64,000 bases of DNA from Epiperipatus broadwayi (GCA_028023455.1 JAQFVV010013361.1:62001-126000), one strand, 5' to 3'; positions 35,910 to 47,357 are shown, counted from the first letter of the stretch. A program made the numbers and translations. Notes: generated by a model from the letters alone, not told the origin.

Positions 35910-35960
<51 letters not shown>
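35910..35960. repeat. (ATT)n microsatellite
   Basis: About 17 units adjoining the palindrome. Confidence 0.9.
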
Positions 35961-35961
<1 letters not shown>

Positions 35962-37185
35962 CTAGAAGAAGCTTTTTATTTTAAAATTTTTTCTTTTACA
36001 CTTGAATGATTTTTAATTGCAAAAATCATAAACACATCATTTTTTTAGCCCACCTTGTAGTTTTGCAATATGACGTTTTATTTTTTAAGTGGTCCAAAAA
36101 ATTATTTTAAAAACTTCTATCCCATATTGTATTTTCATTCCTTATAGTTTTTTTAATCTACTTTGAGTAGTATCATTTTGTTTAACGTCCAAAATGTATA
36201 ATCATAAGTCTAAACTAATAAAACATTATTAATCGCAACTATTCCTCTATAAAAACTTCAGAATACTCTTTTTTACTATAGATTTATTTCAAGGACAACT
36301 TTAATCTTTTCAGATGAACTAGAAACAATCAAATACTTGGAACTCACTCGCATTTGTGTTGATACATAGAATTGTTTAATTTAAAGCTTGAATATATTTC
36401 CAATCAAACAAACATACATCTCCATTTTTATTTGATTCTTCTTTGCAATATTCAACACATTTTTACACAAGGTGGCAACACTTCTGCCCACAATACGACA
36501 ACTTATGGTATAGCAATCTACATTCATTGAGGAATTTATATGTATATAAATTAAACTTTTGTGTCTAAAAAAAAAAATCTTACGGCAGACTGCAGGACAA
36601 ATGATGTTTCTAGTATTTGTTTACACAGAAACAATGACACAAAATAATATTCTTCAGGTTATCCAAACTCCAAGTAATGATATTCCTGGTTATTAATCAA
36701 TTATCAATTGTTTGTGTGTTGGCTTCCTGAAAAAGAAAATTAAAATATTTATTCAGATTGAAACCCAACCCATAGCTTTAGTAGATGAATGTGCTAAACT
36801 CTAAGGCACAAATTCATTCATCAATAAAATTATTTCACAGTATTCCTAATATGAGTTGCACATCATCTTGAGCTCAACAGATTGATCTCTCATGCTAAAT
36901 CTTTGACCATCAAATAATTTAGAGATTTAAATATTTGAATCTCTCATCAAAAAAGTTAAACCAATTTTTTATTAAAATAATGTAATTTAAACATACCAAA
37001 TTTTCTAAATGGAAGCCAGACTTATATCTATTGGGAAGATTTATGAGTCCAAACTTTCTCCCTCATCTAATTTTGATAAATACATGTATAATGAAAGAAA
37101 TCAGCCTATCTTTTTCACTAAATTAATAGCTTACAGGACAAGAATATGGAGCTCTTTATAGCTATAAAGTAATTTGATGGATATT
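35961..37185. other. Intergenic, nothing recognised
   Basis: No supportable features in about 1.2 kb of AT-rich sequence. Confidence 0.4.
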
Positions 37186-37189
37186 CTAA

Positions 37190-37895
37190 TGTAATTCTTT
37201 TTGAAATAATGTTTCCAGGCTTCATGAAATGGTGGAAGAATAATGCCTAGAAAGTAAAAAAGCAAGACTAAAAATAAATGCTAAAAAAAAAAAAAAAAGC
37301 AATGTTCAATAGATTTTCTCAGAAAAAAATTTAAAATTGATAATGAAGAAGTTAACATACAAAAACATATAGAATAAAATATAATGAAGTAATTAGGCAT
37401 AGAATTAAACTGGGATGGAGGCATACAAAAGAAAATATGTCTATGGATTTGAAAATAAAGTTGTTATTTTTTAAAAATAGAAGTGTGTTTGTGGTTCTTT
37501 TATATAAATCCGAAATCTGGATGTTTAACAGAAGAGCAAGATTTTAGTACAACTCAATGAAGCATAGATATATATATACATTGGGACATAACAACAAAAA
37601 ATTGAAAGTGAAATGTGTAGGTGAGAGAATAGGCAAATATGATTGTTATCATTAATAGAATTAAGAAACGGAAATGGAACTGAGTTAAACATATTTCTAG
37701 AAGAGAAGATAATAAATAGATGAAAAAGTTTTAAATTGGTTTCTAAGGGATTGCAAAAAACCTAGAAAAGGATCACATGTGAGATGGAAGTAGAAAAAGG
37801 AAGCTATGATATATAGAAAAATTGAATTGAATTTTTTTTAAATCTTTAACGTTTAATGGACCAATAATTGTTGGAAATGATGATGATGATAAATA
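37190..37895 (+). mobile_element. LINE-A (RTE-like) copy 4, heavily decayed
   Basis: Plus-strand similarity to LINE-A: TTCAATAGATTTTCTCAGAA, GGCATAGAATTAAACTGGGA (thumb, equivalent of HRIKLGW), AGTTAAACATATTTCTAGAA (AGHIAR) and CACATGTGAGATGGAAGTAG, ending in a GATGATGATGAT tail at 37,878. Numerous stops and indels. Confidence 0.75.
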
Positions 37896-38154
37896 TACTA
37901 ATCAAAATATAGGCATTATATAATGAAAATAAATCTTATCTAGAAATAATAACTATACAATTTATTAATTTTTTCATTTTGAGAGCTTTCACTATAATAC
38001 AATAGTAAACTATTAAGAGAAAAGCAATGTGGAATATTAAATCAGCAAGTATTATAGAGAAATACTTTAGGAAACAATTGTATAAATGTTAACAATAATA
38101 TTAATAGCATCTAAGTTCTTTATTACTTTTACAATGCTTTTTTTACAACCTAAT

Positions 38155-38197
38155 ATGACAGTTTCGATTACCCCAGTAATCTTCTTCAGAACTTCTA
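38155..38197 (-). ncRNA. Hammerhead-like RH2 core, isolated copy
   Basis: Minus strand: AGTT, CTGAAGA at 38,183-38,189, stem II GATTAC/GTAATC around TGGG, GAAA at 38,162-38,165, CTGTC. Stem II differs from the 10.7 kb copy by a compensated pair (G-C in place of A-U or the reverse), which supports an RNA structure. Confidence 0.6.
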
Positions 38198-39148
38198 CAT
38201 ACACAACAAAGCAAAATGGAATACCGTCACAATGAAGCAGAAATGTGTGGCTTGGTTCTTCATTCAATTATTAAGATCATTCTGAAGATATATCATTTTT
38301 TAATGATTTTATATAAAAGACAGAGGTTATGTAAAACAGGTTAACAATATATTGGCACTAAAACATTATTAATGTTTTGAACCTATTCATTAATGATGTT
38401 CACATAGAAATGCACTGAATTTCTAATTTACTAAAATATTGTATAAAGTTTAATAGTTGCATATAATCCAAACAATAATTTATATTACCCTGTAAACATT
38501 AATTCCCTTGTATCTGTGGCTCACTATACACAGTTTCAGTAAGACACAATTGCACTGTGTATGGTAAAGTAATAATTTGGTGAGCTTTGGTCCATGAATT
38601 ATGACTTGGTTCTGTCCCTTCCAGAATTCAAACTTTTTAGAAACTCATGAAAACAAATAGTGTAATTAAATGTTATATTGTTATTGATGCTTTGCATAAA
38701 TTTGTGCAATGATAGAGAAGCAAAAATGAAATGGTCAAGGTTTATGGATTTAGGCTCAGTGCTCAAACTTTTGGCCAATAAAAAATTTGATTATTTAAAA
38801 AAAATAAAAAATAAAATAGATTTATAAATTTGTAAAATGGAATTTATAAACTTTAGATGTTTGCATATCCTTATGATTGTAAGCATTAACTATTTCTCAA
38901 TTAGCGGCATATTTATTTTATGGGCACTCAGACAATTAGCATTTACGCTATCATTTTATCTCTTTCTTGATTTATTAGTGATCTTTTTTATAACTAAATT
39001 ATTTTGTCATATTGACATTTATTTTTGTTTATATCATGATGTGTATATAATTTATGTTAATATGCTTGCTTCATAGTTAAGTGTGTATATATTATGTTAA
39101 TTCTAATATTTTCATGGATAAATGAATTCATATTATCATTTCCAAGCT
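38198..39148. other. Intergenic, nothing recognised
   Basis: A 79-codon hydrophobic open frame at 38,837-39,076 has no domain and an AT-driven composition (Phe, Ile, Leu, Tyr). I do not call it a gene. Confidence 0.4.
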
Positions 39149-39149
39149 T

Positions 39150-39285
39150 CCATTTAATAAAATACAATAGCTAAATAGCTGATGTTTTAGTACAATAACA
39201 AGTACTTTCCTCAGCTCTGAGGAAAGTACTTGTTATTGTACTGAAACATCAGCTATTTAGCTATTGTATTTTTATTACATGGAAG
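39150..39285. repeat. Short palindrome with paired hammerhead-like cores
   Basis: Arms of about 65 bp meet near 39,215. The right arm on the plus strand has CTGAGGA at 39,217-39,223, stem II AGTAC/GTACT, GAAA at 39,243-39,246 and CATC. The left arm on the minus strand is its near-identical copy but with AAAA in place of GAAA. Both fit CUGANGA. The flanks TTTAGCTATTGTATTT are part of the arms. Confidence 0.65.
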
Positions 39286-39828
39286 CTCCGGAGATAATAC
39301 TATGAATATATTATGTTCATTATATAGAGTTTGTTATTAATCATGATTTCAAATATTCATGGTTAGACTTGGATACAGTGGACAATGATGAAACATCGTA
39401 TATAAAAAACATAAAGAGAGAGAGCGAAGAGTGAGAATATTAATGAATGTTTTATGTTTTTAAAGACTTAATAAAATTACTCCCATTGCTATAAGTTTTA
39501 CTGAGAATAAATATTTTATATTATTCATCATATATCATTATCAATAGCAGCATTTACTCCCAAACAAGAATAATAATTCCAATTCCCAAAAAAAAAATCC
39601 TAAAAATAAATAAATAACAATAATATTACATTAGAAAATGAGTTTTACTGATAGTATACAAGCCAGTCTTTAACCACAAATTCATAGAGACATGCAGGCC
39701 CATAATTCTGTTTATTTGCTATTTTGCCAGCTGCTGTTATAATTTCTTTTTCAGAAAAAAAACTTTTTTTCTAAAATACTTTGACCCCTGTTTCATTATA
39801 GTGCTCCATTCTATCTCAACCATATCTC

Positions 39829-39975
39829 CCCAATGAAAACAATCAATGATGCACTTCTTTAGAATGCCTTTGAGATCATCTTTATAATAAATGGAGTCTA
39901 TCTCTCCCATAAAAACCACGCTCAAGTTCACCATAAAATATTCTTCTAGAAAGCATTGTATTCCTAATTGTTTCA
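39829..39975 (-). repeat. Dispersed repeat of unknown class, copy 2
   Basis: It is related to 5,866-5,990. The minus strand is open over 39,737-39,976 (FLEEYFMVNLSVVFMGEID, IDCFHWGDMVEIEWSTI). It may come from a transposon ORF, but I cannot name the family. Confidence 0.45.
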
Positions 39976-40404
39976 TATGTCCAATCCAATCAAGATGTGA
40001 TTTTATAATAGTGGACTTAATAATGTCACATCCAGAAAAATGAAAGTATGTTGATTTATCTTATAATCTTGCCATTATATTTTAAAAATTTTAAGGAGCA
40101 ACCTTAAATCAAACTTTTCAATCTCTTAAAGTTATGTCAATAAAATATCTATCTAAATTGTATACAATAAACTCTCTGTGTGTGGGTGTGTGTGCAGATA
40201 ATTTAGCTGCAGTAGTTATGTCATTTTCATAGAATAAATTCGGTAAAATAACAGTTCTCTTTGTGTATATATATATGGAGATAATTTAATTGTAATAGTT
40301 ATTTAATTGTGATTAAGTAAGAATCGGATTACTTCTTGATTGAAACTATGGTTTTAAAGTAAAGAAGCTGTAGTCTATCTTTATATAATTCACTGATTAT
40401 TTCT

Positions 40405-40620
40405 GCAGCACAGTCGTCATCATTAATAAAGTACTTCAGTTTGAAGATTTCTCTAGTTTAATCCAGTTTCTCCATTCGTAACTTTTGATATTCTCGTTAT
40501 AAATTCCAATAATTTTTATTTCATTCCTGTATCGTATATACGGTATTTTTCTAAGTTGTTTTGTTTTTTTACCAATTTTTGAGATACAGTTTAAGATCAG
40601 ATGGACAAATCTAAGGTATA
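40405..40620 (-). mobile_element. LINE-A 3' end, copy 5, very decayed
   Basis: The words TTTAATCCAGTTTCTCC, GAGATACAGTTTAAGAT and AGATGGACAAATCT match, in order and spacing, the 3'-most 200 bp of LINE-A. The (ATC) tail near 40,410 is vestigial (GTCATCATTAA). Confidence 0.5.
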
Positions 40621-41364
40621 TATTAATAATATTATCCATGAAAAAAAAGATTATATGTTGCACTTAAGATATATGTTAATATATTTTGTACATGGAAATA
40701 CGTATATGTATATATGGTACTTATACACACATAAATATACACTATAAAAATAAGAAGAGTGTAGAGAGAAATTTGATATTAACTGAAAGAAGACCCTTTG
40801 ATTCTTCTTTGAGACCTTAAAGAAATAGAACAGACAAATTTCTAATGACCATTCTTCATGTTTTTATTGTTGCAGTTAATATTACTATATGAGTATTCAT
40901 ATAGCAAACTAAACATGGATGGCTACTAACCAGAACCCATACTTTCTGAATTTAAGATTTAAAAAAATCATAATGTTTTTTCTCAGTTGCCTAATAATTT
41001 TCAAAAATAACAGTTGACTTTTTTTGGAAGTAGAATGATTGTGTGAGTGTATGAAAGTAATTAAAATAGATATTTACAATTATGACAGACAAAACTAAAT
41101 TATGGCTTTCATCCAATGAAGACAGAGAGTGTTAAGAATCTCCAATTGCATCTTAGACTGCTATTCAATAATGGTATTTTATTTAGATTGCAGACTTAGG
41201 CTGCTATTAGATCGTGATCTTCTATTTAGGTAAGTATGTGTGCAGATAATTTTCAAGTAAAGGAAGTTAGTACGAATTAAAAAAAGAGCTGTTTAATATT
41301 AAATGAGCATTGAATTTAAAATATCATCTACACATTTTTTCTTTTCAAAATAGTTCATAATTTT
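40621..41364. other. Intergenic, nothing recognised
   Basis: No supportable features. Confidence 0.4.
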
Positions 41365-41751
41365 CCATATATGTCAATGAATACACCAACCTTCTTCTTT
41401 TCAAAACTTGTTTTTATATGACTATAATAAGAATAAAATATATCCAACGTTTCAACTATTTTAAATAGTGTTTTTCAAGAAAAACTAAAAAAAAATATAT
41501 AAAAATATATAATAATAAATATCACATATTCCAAACAAATGCAAAAATATTAAAACATATTCTCTTTACTTCAACACCCTTTTCTATTACAAACAATCTC
41601 AACATAATCAATTTTTTTTACATTTATATACTAATCTAATAAAATACCTTAAAAATGTAATTAACAAACCTATTATTTTCTTTTCTTTTCTATTAACATT
41701 CTGTTTAATTCAGGTTTAATTTCACCAATGTAAATCCCTTCCTTTATCACT
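41365..41751. repeat. PLE terminal repeat, left copy
   Basis: Reverse complement of 44,025-44,410, with words such as CTTCTTCTTTTCAAAACTTG, TTTATATGACTATAATAA and TAAATCCCTTCCTTTA shared. It includes the last codons of the ORF (KPELNRMLIEKKRK). The arms are roughly 85% identical by eye. Confidence 0.8.
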
Positions 41752-41935
41752 GGTTTTATTTCAAAATCTTTGTTTAAATTTATTCATATGATTGTAAATA
41801 GCAGAATTTTTATCACTTAAATGCTGTTTTAATCTAGTTTCTAATTTATTCTTTGTAGTCCCAACGTATGACATCTGTATATTCTTTCTAAAACAATTCA
41901 AACATTTTATTATGTAAACTGAATTCATAATCTCT
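41690..41935 (-). CDS. PLE GIY-YIG endonuclease domain
   Basis: Minus strand from about 41,931: NSVYIIKCLNCFRKN, then MSYVGTTKNKLETRLKQHL, SDKNSAIYNHMNKFKQ, and after a frame change KEGIYIGEIKPELN. This matches the PLE GIY-YIG nuclease: GVY-like first motif with the CxxC zinc pair typical of PLEs, YVGTTK as the YIG motif, the R/H catalytic helix LETRLKQH and the following His. The domain is too short for the standard open-frame cut-off because of breaks, but its motifs are clear. Confidence 0.8.
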
Positions 41936-42322
41936 AAATTATTACATTCACTATTATTATTAATTAAAAAAATTAAACTTTTTTTCTTTTTATAAACTGG
42001 ATAAACGAAATATTATATTTCTTATTAATCATTTTAAATAATTTTCTAACTTTAACAAACAAATCTTTGGATATATTGAAACCAATATAAATTACCTTTT
42101 TTCATTCTTATTCTTATTTAATATTATTCTATTCTTTATTTTATCAATATTTTTATTAGAAAATAAATAAAACACTAAACAAATTATTATTTGAACATAA
42201 TTTAATTGCTCTAAGAATTTTATTATTAATAATATTTATTTTCCTATGATTATCAATATCTGATAAGCAATTATTTAATAATCCAAAAAATGTCAGAAGT
42301 TTCCATAATAACAATACTATTA

Positions 42323-42550
42323 TTACCATTTTTTTAAAAAAATCTTAACATCCATATATTCACTAACATTAATATTTTCTTTTTCCATAGTAAATTTAAT
42401 TTTCTTCTCTTTACTATTGATATATTTCAAAAAATTAGCTGCCTTTCTTTTATTAGCATTAAAAACCATAAAATAATCATCAACATATCTAACATAAAAA
42501 ATAGGTTTATTTTTACTACTAACAAAATATTGTTTTTCAAAATTATACAT
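42323..42550 (-). CDS. PLE reverse transcriptase, catalytic YVDD segment
   Basis: 75 residues including FYVRYVDDYFMVFNANK (RT motif C, YVDD) and LKYINSKEKKIKFTMEKE, then DVKIFLKK, as in PLE RTs (RYVDD followed by FLN..N..I.FT.E.E). It overlaps the previous frame, indicating a frameshift near 42,500. Confidence 0.85.
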   Translation of the reverse strand: MYNFEKQYFVSSKNKPIFYVRYVDDYFMVFNANKRKAANFLKYINSKEKKIKFTMEKENINVSEYMDVKIFLKKW

Positions 42551-42816
42551 ATATACTCCTGCAAAAAACCACTTAGACTATTACCCATACTTAAACCCTC
42601 TTTCTGTTTATAAAAATCATACTCATATTTAAAAATAACATCTCTACAACAAATCACTAATATCTCATATAAATAAAAACCTTCTATTTTTAATTTGACC
42701 TCTTTATCTTTTATATACAAATATATAATATTATTAATAGCAACCTCTGGATCAATGTTGGTAGACATATTAACTATATCTAATTTTACAAAAAAATAAA
42801 TTTTTAAAAACTTCAT
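42427..42816 (-). CDS. PLE reverse transcriptase, motif A-B segment
   Basis: 129 residues. VKLDIVNMSTNIDPEVAI is motif A (PLE form D(V/I)xxx(F/M)TNI), and YKQKEGLSMGNSLSGFLQ is motif B (Q.EGLSMGSPLSP). The C-terminal half drifts out of frame, and the correct frame resumes in the YVDD segment. Confidence 0.85.
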   Translation of the reverse strand: MKFLKIYFFVKLDIVNMSTNIDPEVAINNIIYLYIKDKEVKLKIEGFYLYEILVICCRDVIFKYEYDFYKQKEGLSMGNSLSGFLQEYICIILKNNILLVVKINLFFMLDMLMIILWFLMLIKERQLIF

Positions 42817-43123
42817 TATCTAAAAAATACCTTAATTTACTAAAAAAAAACTGAGTAGAATTATTAACACAATTTTTTTCAAATAATGCTATGTATTTTT
42901 TAAAAATATTACTATAAATCCACTTCAAAATATTTTCATAATAACTATTACAACTACTAATAATTGGCCTCATTGAAATTCCTGGTTTATGAATATTACA
43001 TAATCCATAAATTTTTGTACATTTTATATCCATTCTTCTTAATTTAAGCATATCTGATTTTTCCATATAACCTTTTTCATTCATTATTGTTAATATTTTA
43101 TTAATTTTTTTATTCATTAACAA
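42770..43123 (-). CDS. PLE reverse transcriptase, fingers segment
   Basis: 117 residues with the PLE hallmark TKIYGLCNIHKPGISMRPI followed by ISSCNSYYENILKWIYSNI (usual form IYGLPKIHKPxxPLRPIVS). It lies upstream of and slightly overlaps the motif A frame. Confidence 0.85.
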   Translation of the reverse strand: MLMNKKINKILTIMNEKGYMEKSDMLKLRRMDIKCTKIYGLCNIHKPGISMRPIISSCNSYYENILKWIYSNIFKKYIALFEKNCVNNSTQFFFSKLRYFLDNEVFKNLFFCKIRYS

Positions 43124-43145
43124 CCTCTCATTTTTATTAATTTTT

Positions 43146-43445
43146 TCAAAACATTCCTCCCTTAATAAAGTTAATATTTTTTTTATTATATTCCTTCTTA
43201 TTTAAAATAACTAGACTTGATGTTTTATCACCCTTTAAAAATAATAAATCACTATATTTATCATGTATATCTCTAATAATATTCCATTCATTATACTTAC
43301 AATTATTCTCCCTTTTCCTACTATTATTATTTTTCAATTCAAATTCCAAATTCTTAATTCTGAATCTCAATTCATTTAATAAAAACTCTTTATTTTTAAT
43401 ATTATCAGTTATATTATTATTACATTTATATTCAATTAATTGCAT
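43146..43445 (-). CDS. PLE ORF, N-terminal segment
   Basis: 99 residues. The C-terminal part LLFLKGDKTSSLVILNKKEY corresponds to the PLE block I..ADKG.A.V.L....Y upstream of the fingers. The N-terminal part is Asn/Lys-rich coiled-coil-like. The start is chosen as the first Met; the real start lay further upstream. Confidence 0.7.
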   Translation of the reverse strand: MQLIEYKCNNNITDNIKNKEFLLNELRFRIKNLEFELKNNNSRKRENNCKYNEWNIIRDIHDKYSDLLFLKGDKTSSLVILNKKEYNKKNINFIKGGMF

Positions 43446-44024
43446 CTTTGCCTTAATTTCAATAATTTGCTTTTTAATATTACAATTATTTAATTATTCA
43501 TAATTTAAATCCCTTTTTAAAACATCCATTTCATCATCACTAAAAATTCTATTAGTTAAATTAATAACAAAATTTTTTTCCCACTTTATTTTTATATCTA
43601 TCACTTAATACATTATTCTTATTATTATTATACTTATTAATCATTAAATCATTAAATTTTTTACAAGGCCTTTGTAAAACCCTTTTTTTAAAATGCCATA
43701 TCTTTTTAATAAAAATATATATTTAATTCATCTTCTTCCTTAATTGTAATTAAACTTCTTAAACTATCATATATACTCTTAACAATATTTAATAATTCAA
43801 ACATTCTTTTATATGCCAAATTGAATTTTTTTTTAACATTTTCTTTTCCCATTTTAATATATACTTAATATCAAAAAATATTTTAAATTTCTTTAAAGAA
43901 ATAAATTTTGGAATTCCATTATTAATCAAGCACTTTTTTTAAAATTTTACATCCAATGTTATTTTTATAATTCCATTTATATTTTCATTCATTAGAATGT
44001 ATAAAGTCATACCATGAAAGAATG

Positions 44025-44410
44025 ATAAAGGAAGGGATTTATATTAGTGAAATTAAACCTGAATTAAACAAGATGTTAATAGAAAAAAAAGAGAAAATAA
44101 TAGGTTTGTTAATTAAATTTTTTAAGGTATTTTATAGATGGATATATAAATGTAAAAAATTTGATTAAGTTGAGATTGTAATAGAAAAAGGTGTTAAGGT
44201 AAAGAGAATTTTTAGAATTTTAAATATTTTTGCTTTTGTTTGGAATACATGATATTTATTATTATATATTTGTATTTTTATTTTTTGGTGTTCCTTGGAA
44301 AAGTCTATATAAAATAGTGGAACAAATGTTGGATGTATTTTATTTTTATTATAGTCATATAAAAACAAGTTTTGAAAAGAAGAAGTCTGATGTATTCATT
44401 GACATAAATG
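44025..44410. repeat. PLE terminal repeat, right copy
   Basis: Inverted copy of the left terminal repeat. Its hammerhead-like motif is CCTTGGAAAAG, CTAT/ATAG, then GGAACAAATGTTGG, more degraded than the left one. Confidence 0.75.
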
Positions 44411-45643
44411 AGCATTGTTATAATTTTTGAAGTTTGGAAGAAAAGATGAAAGTATATTTGATTTAAAAAATATAAAAGCACAAATATGGGAAAAACAAAT
44501 GGGTTAGGATTCATTATAAATAAAAACGGAAGATTGATAATATATTAGATAGAATGGCAAAATTAGTTATTTAAATTAACGTAATATACCAAATACAAGT
44601 TTATGTTCTAGCATTCTCATTGTGATGAAAAACTAGAGGATTTTTATATGGACATGCAAAATGCTTTTATTCAGACCAAAAACAATATTTTAAAACTATC
44701 ACGGGAGACTTTAATGGTAGAACTAGTAAACGATTAAAACATGAAAGTGCTGTGAATAAATTTGGTTATGGTAAAAAAAATGAGAGATGACATATTGATT
44801 TGTGGAGTGGCAAAAAAGAAAAACCATATGAAATCTTTTTTTTTTGTCGAGAAAATGGTAAGGAAATGGACACAATGAAGGTACAAAGAAATGGATTATA
44901 TTTTGATTACTAGAAAATAAGTGTTTAAAAATTATAATATTCTTCACAGACTAAATATAGCAAGTGATCATTGGTGAAATATAAGATACATGTTAATGCA
45001 AACTAGAGAGATGAAAATTATTATTAAAAAAAACCAATATTAACAGTTAATATTCATAACCTTCATAATCGCTCCAATGAATTTAAATTAGAACTTTCAA
45101 AACATTTTAAAATATTAAGAGATGTCGAAAATGTTTTAGACTTGATATAATCAATAAGAAGATAAAACGATTATTAAAAAATGCAAAAAAAAAAAAAAAA
45201 AAAAGCTGTCACACACACAAAAAAAAAACCCCATCGGCAATATAAAGTAAATATTCTGCTAAGAAAAGACACGATATGAAGAAAAGAAGGAATACGAACA
45301 ATTTAAAAAATGTTTCATTAAAAAGAATCAAAAATATCTAGAATTTTATGAAACATAGAAGAGTTAGCAATTTATCATTTAAGCAAAGACAACTATAGAA
45401 GATAACAAAAGTCTCAAAAGTGTAAAACATTTTGTTATTAGAAAGAATGTTATTTTTGCATTAAGAAGAAAATATAAAACTTATTAAAAGAGAGATACCA
45501 TTATAAAATATGGGAAGAGTTCTCCAAAAAATTGTATATTATATAAAACAACAAACAAATTATCCCTGATAGTTATTATATATAAATTATCCAGCATTTT
45601 AAATAATGAAGAAGTAAGGTATGCAATTATATTTATGAAGAAG

Positions 45644-45838
45644 TAAATTATAAATTTATTAAACGCTGATTACGTAAGTAATATTTACTGAGGCTGTAAC
45701 CTCGAGAATATGCGTGTAAAATGCAATAGTAGGGACCTCTACAGGTGTTTAACCACAAGCTTGTGGTTAAACACCTGTAGAGATCCCTACTATCGCATTT
45801 TACACGCATTGTTACAGCCTCAGTAAATATTACTTATG
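45644..45838. repeat. Palindromic (MITE/fold-back-like) insertion in LINE-A
   Basis: Arms of about 75-80 bp centred near 45,760, with ends GTAAGTAATATTTACTGAGG and its complement, and a centre CCACAAGCTTGTGG. The left arm has an extra CTCGAGAAT. TATGAAGAAG stands at 45,634-45,643 and again at 45,835-45,844, which may be a 10 bp target-site duplication. Confidence 0.7.
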
Positions 45839-45903
45839 AAGAAGGGAAAACATTATGGAAGTTCAATTGATATCTAGAAAGAAGCAGATTAAGAATAGAA
45901 AAG

Positions 45904-46164
45904 TTGTTGATCAAATTATATATCAAATACAAGTATTTAAATGATAAGGCTGAGCCATATGATTATAAAAATACAATAGTAATATTGATATTTAACAAAG
46001 GTGATAAAAAAGATATTAAAAATTATAGACCTATCAGTTTTCTATCATTTTTGTACAGAATCTTTACCAAAACAATTGTAGTCGCCTACAAAGAACTAAA
46101 TGGCCAGAAAAACAATATAGATTTAAAAATAGTTTTAGCACACTGGATCATATCCAAATATTGA
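45904..46164 (+). CDS. LINE-A RT N-terminal segment
   Basis: 86 codons with IFNKGDKKDIKNYRPISFLS and FLYRIFTKTI, the RT motif 1/2 block of RTE-like elements. The frame is lost before motif A. Confidence 0.7.
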   Translation: MLIKLYIKYKYLNDKAEPYDYKNTIVILIFNKGDKKDIKNYRPISFLSFLYRIFTKTIVVAYKELNGQKNNIDLKIVLAHWIISKY

Positions 46165-46419
46165 CAAAATTATAGAAAGGACTAGCTTTGTATTTGTAGA
46201 TTATGAAAAGACATTTGATTCTATAACCATTACATCATCAAGATATAGACCTGGAATATTGTCATATTCTGAAGAATATTTATCAACTAGAACAGCAAAG
46301 ATGATATTGTATGATAATATTTAAAAGATTAACACTTGTGAAGGATATACATAGGATGATTCCATATTTCCAAAATTTTTTGTAACAGTTTGGATTAAAA
46401 TTCAATCTAAGAAAATAAA

Positions 46420-46710
46420 AATAAATGGAGATTATTTAAATCATCTAGATTTTGCCCATACTGTGATTGTCTTTCAAACAATGCTTCAGCACATCAGTAA
46501 ATATTGCAAGAGTTATCAGAAAACAAATATGAAAGTAGAACTAAAGATAAATGTTAAAAAAGTCAATAGATTTTTTCAGAAGAAAATAAAGTTTGATATT
46601 CATGAATTAAAAGTTAACAATTATAAATACTTTGGTAAGATTATTAATACAGATGAAAATATAATGAATGAAATTAATAATAGAATTAAACTTGGGGGTT
46701 GCTTTTGATA
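46420..46710 (+). CDS. LINE-A RT palm/thumb segment
   Basis: Open from about 46,463 (81 residues) with the upstream INGDYLNHLDFAHTVIVF in a neighbouring frame. KELKINVKKV..., INTDENIMNEINNRIKLGG aligns with copy 1 at 1,060-1,200. FADD is replaced by FAHT, so it is catalytically dead. Confidence 0.7.
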
Positions 46711-47357
46711 GAAATAGTATTAAAAGGAAATTTGCCTATGTATTTGAAAAAGGAAGATTTCTAACAAATATATTTTGCCAGGTCATACTTACTGATCTAA
46801 GACTTAGACACTTAACAGTAGACCAACTCCTAGATTTCAGATTGTTTAAAAAAGTATGGTGAGATGTATGTTAAAAGTAACAAGAAGGGATCAAAGCAAA
46901 ATACATGAGTGAGAGAACAAATAGATATCAATCAATGAAAAAAAAAAGAAACTGAAATTAAATTAGACTGGACATATTGCTAGAAGAAATAACAATAGAT
47001 GGCCAATTGAAGTCTTAAGCTGAATACCAAGATATTGTAAAAGACATAGAAAGAGAACACATGTGAGATGGATGGATGAAAAAAAAAGTTTGCTCGTGTG
47101 TTGTGGAGAAGAGAGGTTAGGGATTAAAGAAATGGATTAAACTTGTAGTGAATTTCATTCTGAATGGATTTATTATGATTGAAAATGATGATGATAAAAT
47201 TATATAGATAAAAACTCTTTAGAAATCTATATATCTTCAGGAGCATAAATAGTATAGGTTTTGTTAGTACTATTCTTTAATGACTTATGTGCTGTCCAAT
47301 AATTTACATTATTAAAATAATAGAATAATTATTATATAAATAATATATATATATATT

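Larger units (their letters stand above)
41365..44410 (-). mobile_element. Penelope-like element with GIY-YIG endonuclease and inverted terminal repeats
   Basis: A retroelement of the Penelope superfamily, whose telomerase-like RT and GIY-YIG nuclease copy it into new sites. Coding runs on the minus strand from about 43,450 to 41,680. Inverted flanking repeats are 41,365-41,751 and 44,025-44,410. The ORF is broken by at least three frameshifts. Upstream of the recognised ORF (43,450-44,025) coding sequence is too decayed to read. Each terminal repeat has a degraded hammerhead-like motif (CTTGAAAAA, hairpin CTAT/ATAG, GAAACGTTGG). Confidence 0.85.
44570..47200 (+). mobile_element. LINE-A (RTE-like) copy 6, longest copy, endonuclease to tail
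   Basis: A decayed RTE-like element. The AP-endonuclease part is seen at about 44,690-44,925: ITGDFNGRTS (GDFN motif), KWT.. and KEMDYILIT (catalytic DYIL). The RT begins at 45,904 with LIFNKGDKKDIKNYRPIS, then FVDYEKTFDSI (motif A) near 46,190, KINGDYLNHLDFAH (motif C, FADD lost) near 46,420-46,460, VNNYKYFGKIINTDENIM and RIKLGG. The C-terminal WT..HIARRNNNRW block and the final GAAAATGATGATGATAAA tail lie at 46,960-47,195. A palindrome of about 190 bp interrupts it at 45,644-45,834. Confidence 0.8.

Noticed and set aside
38837-39076. 79-codon hydrophobic frame that looks like membrane segments
   Set aside because: Phe/Ile/Leu/Tyr richness is expected from AT-rich random sequence; no conserved motif and no gene context.
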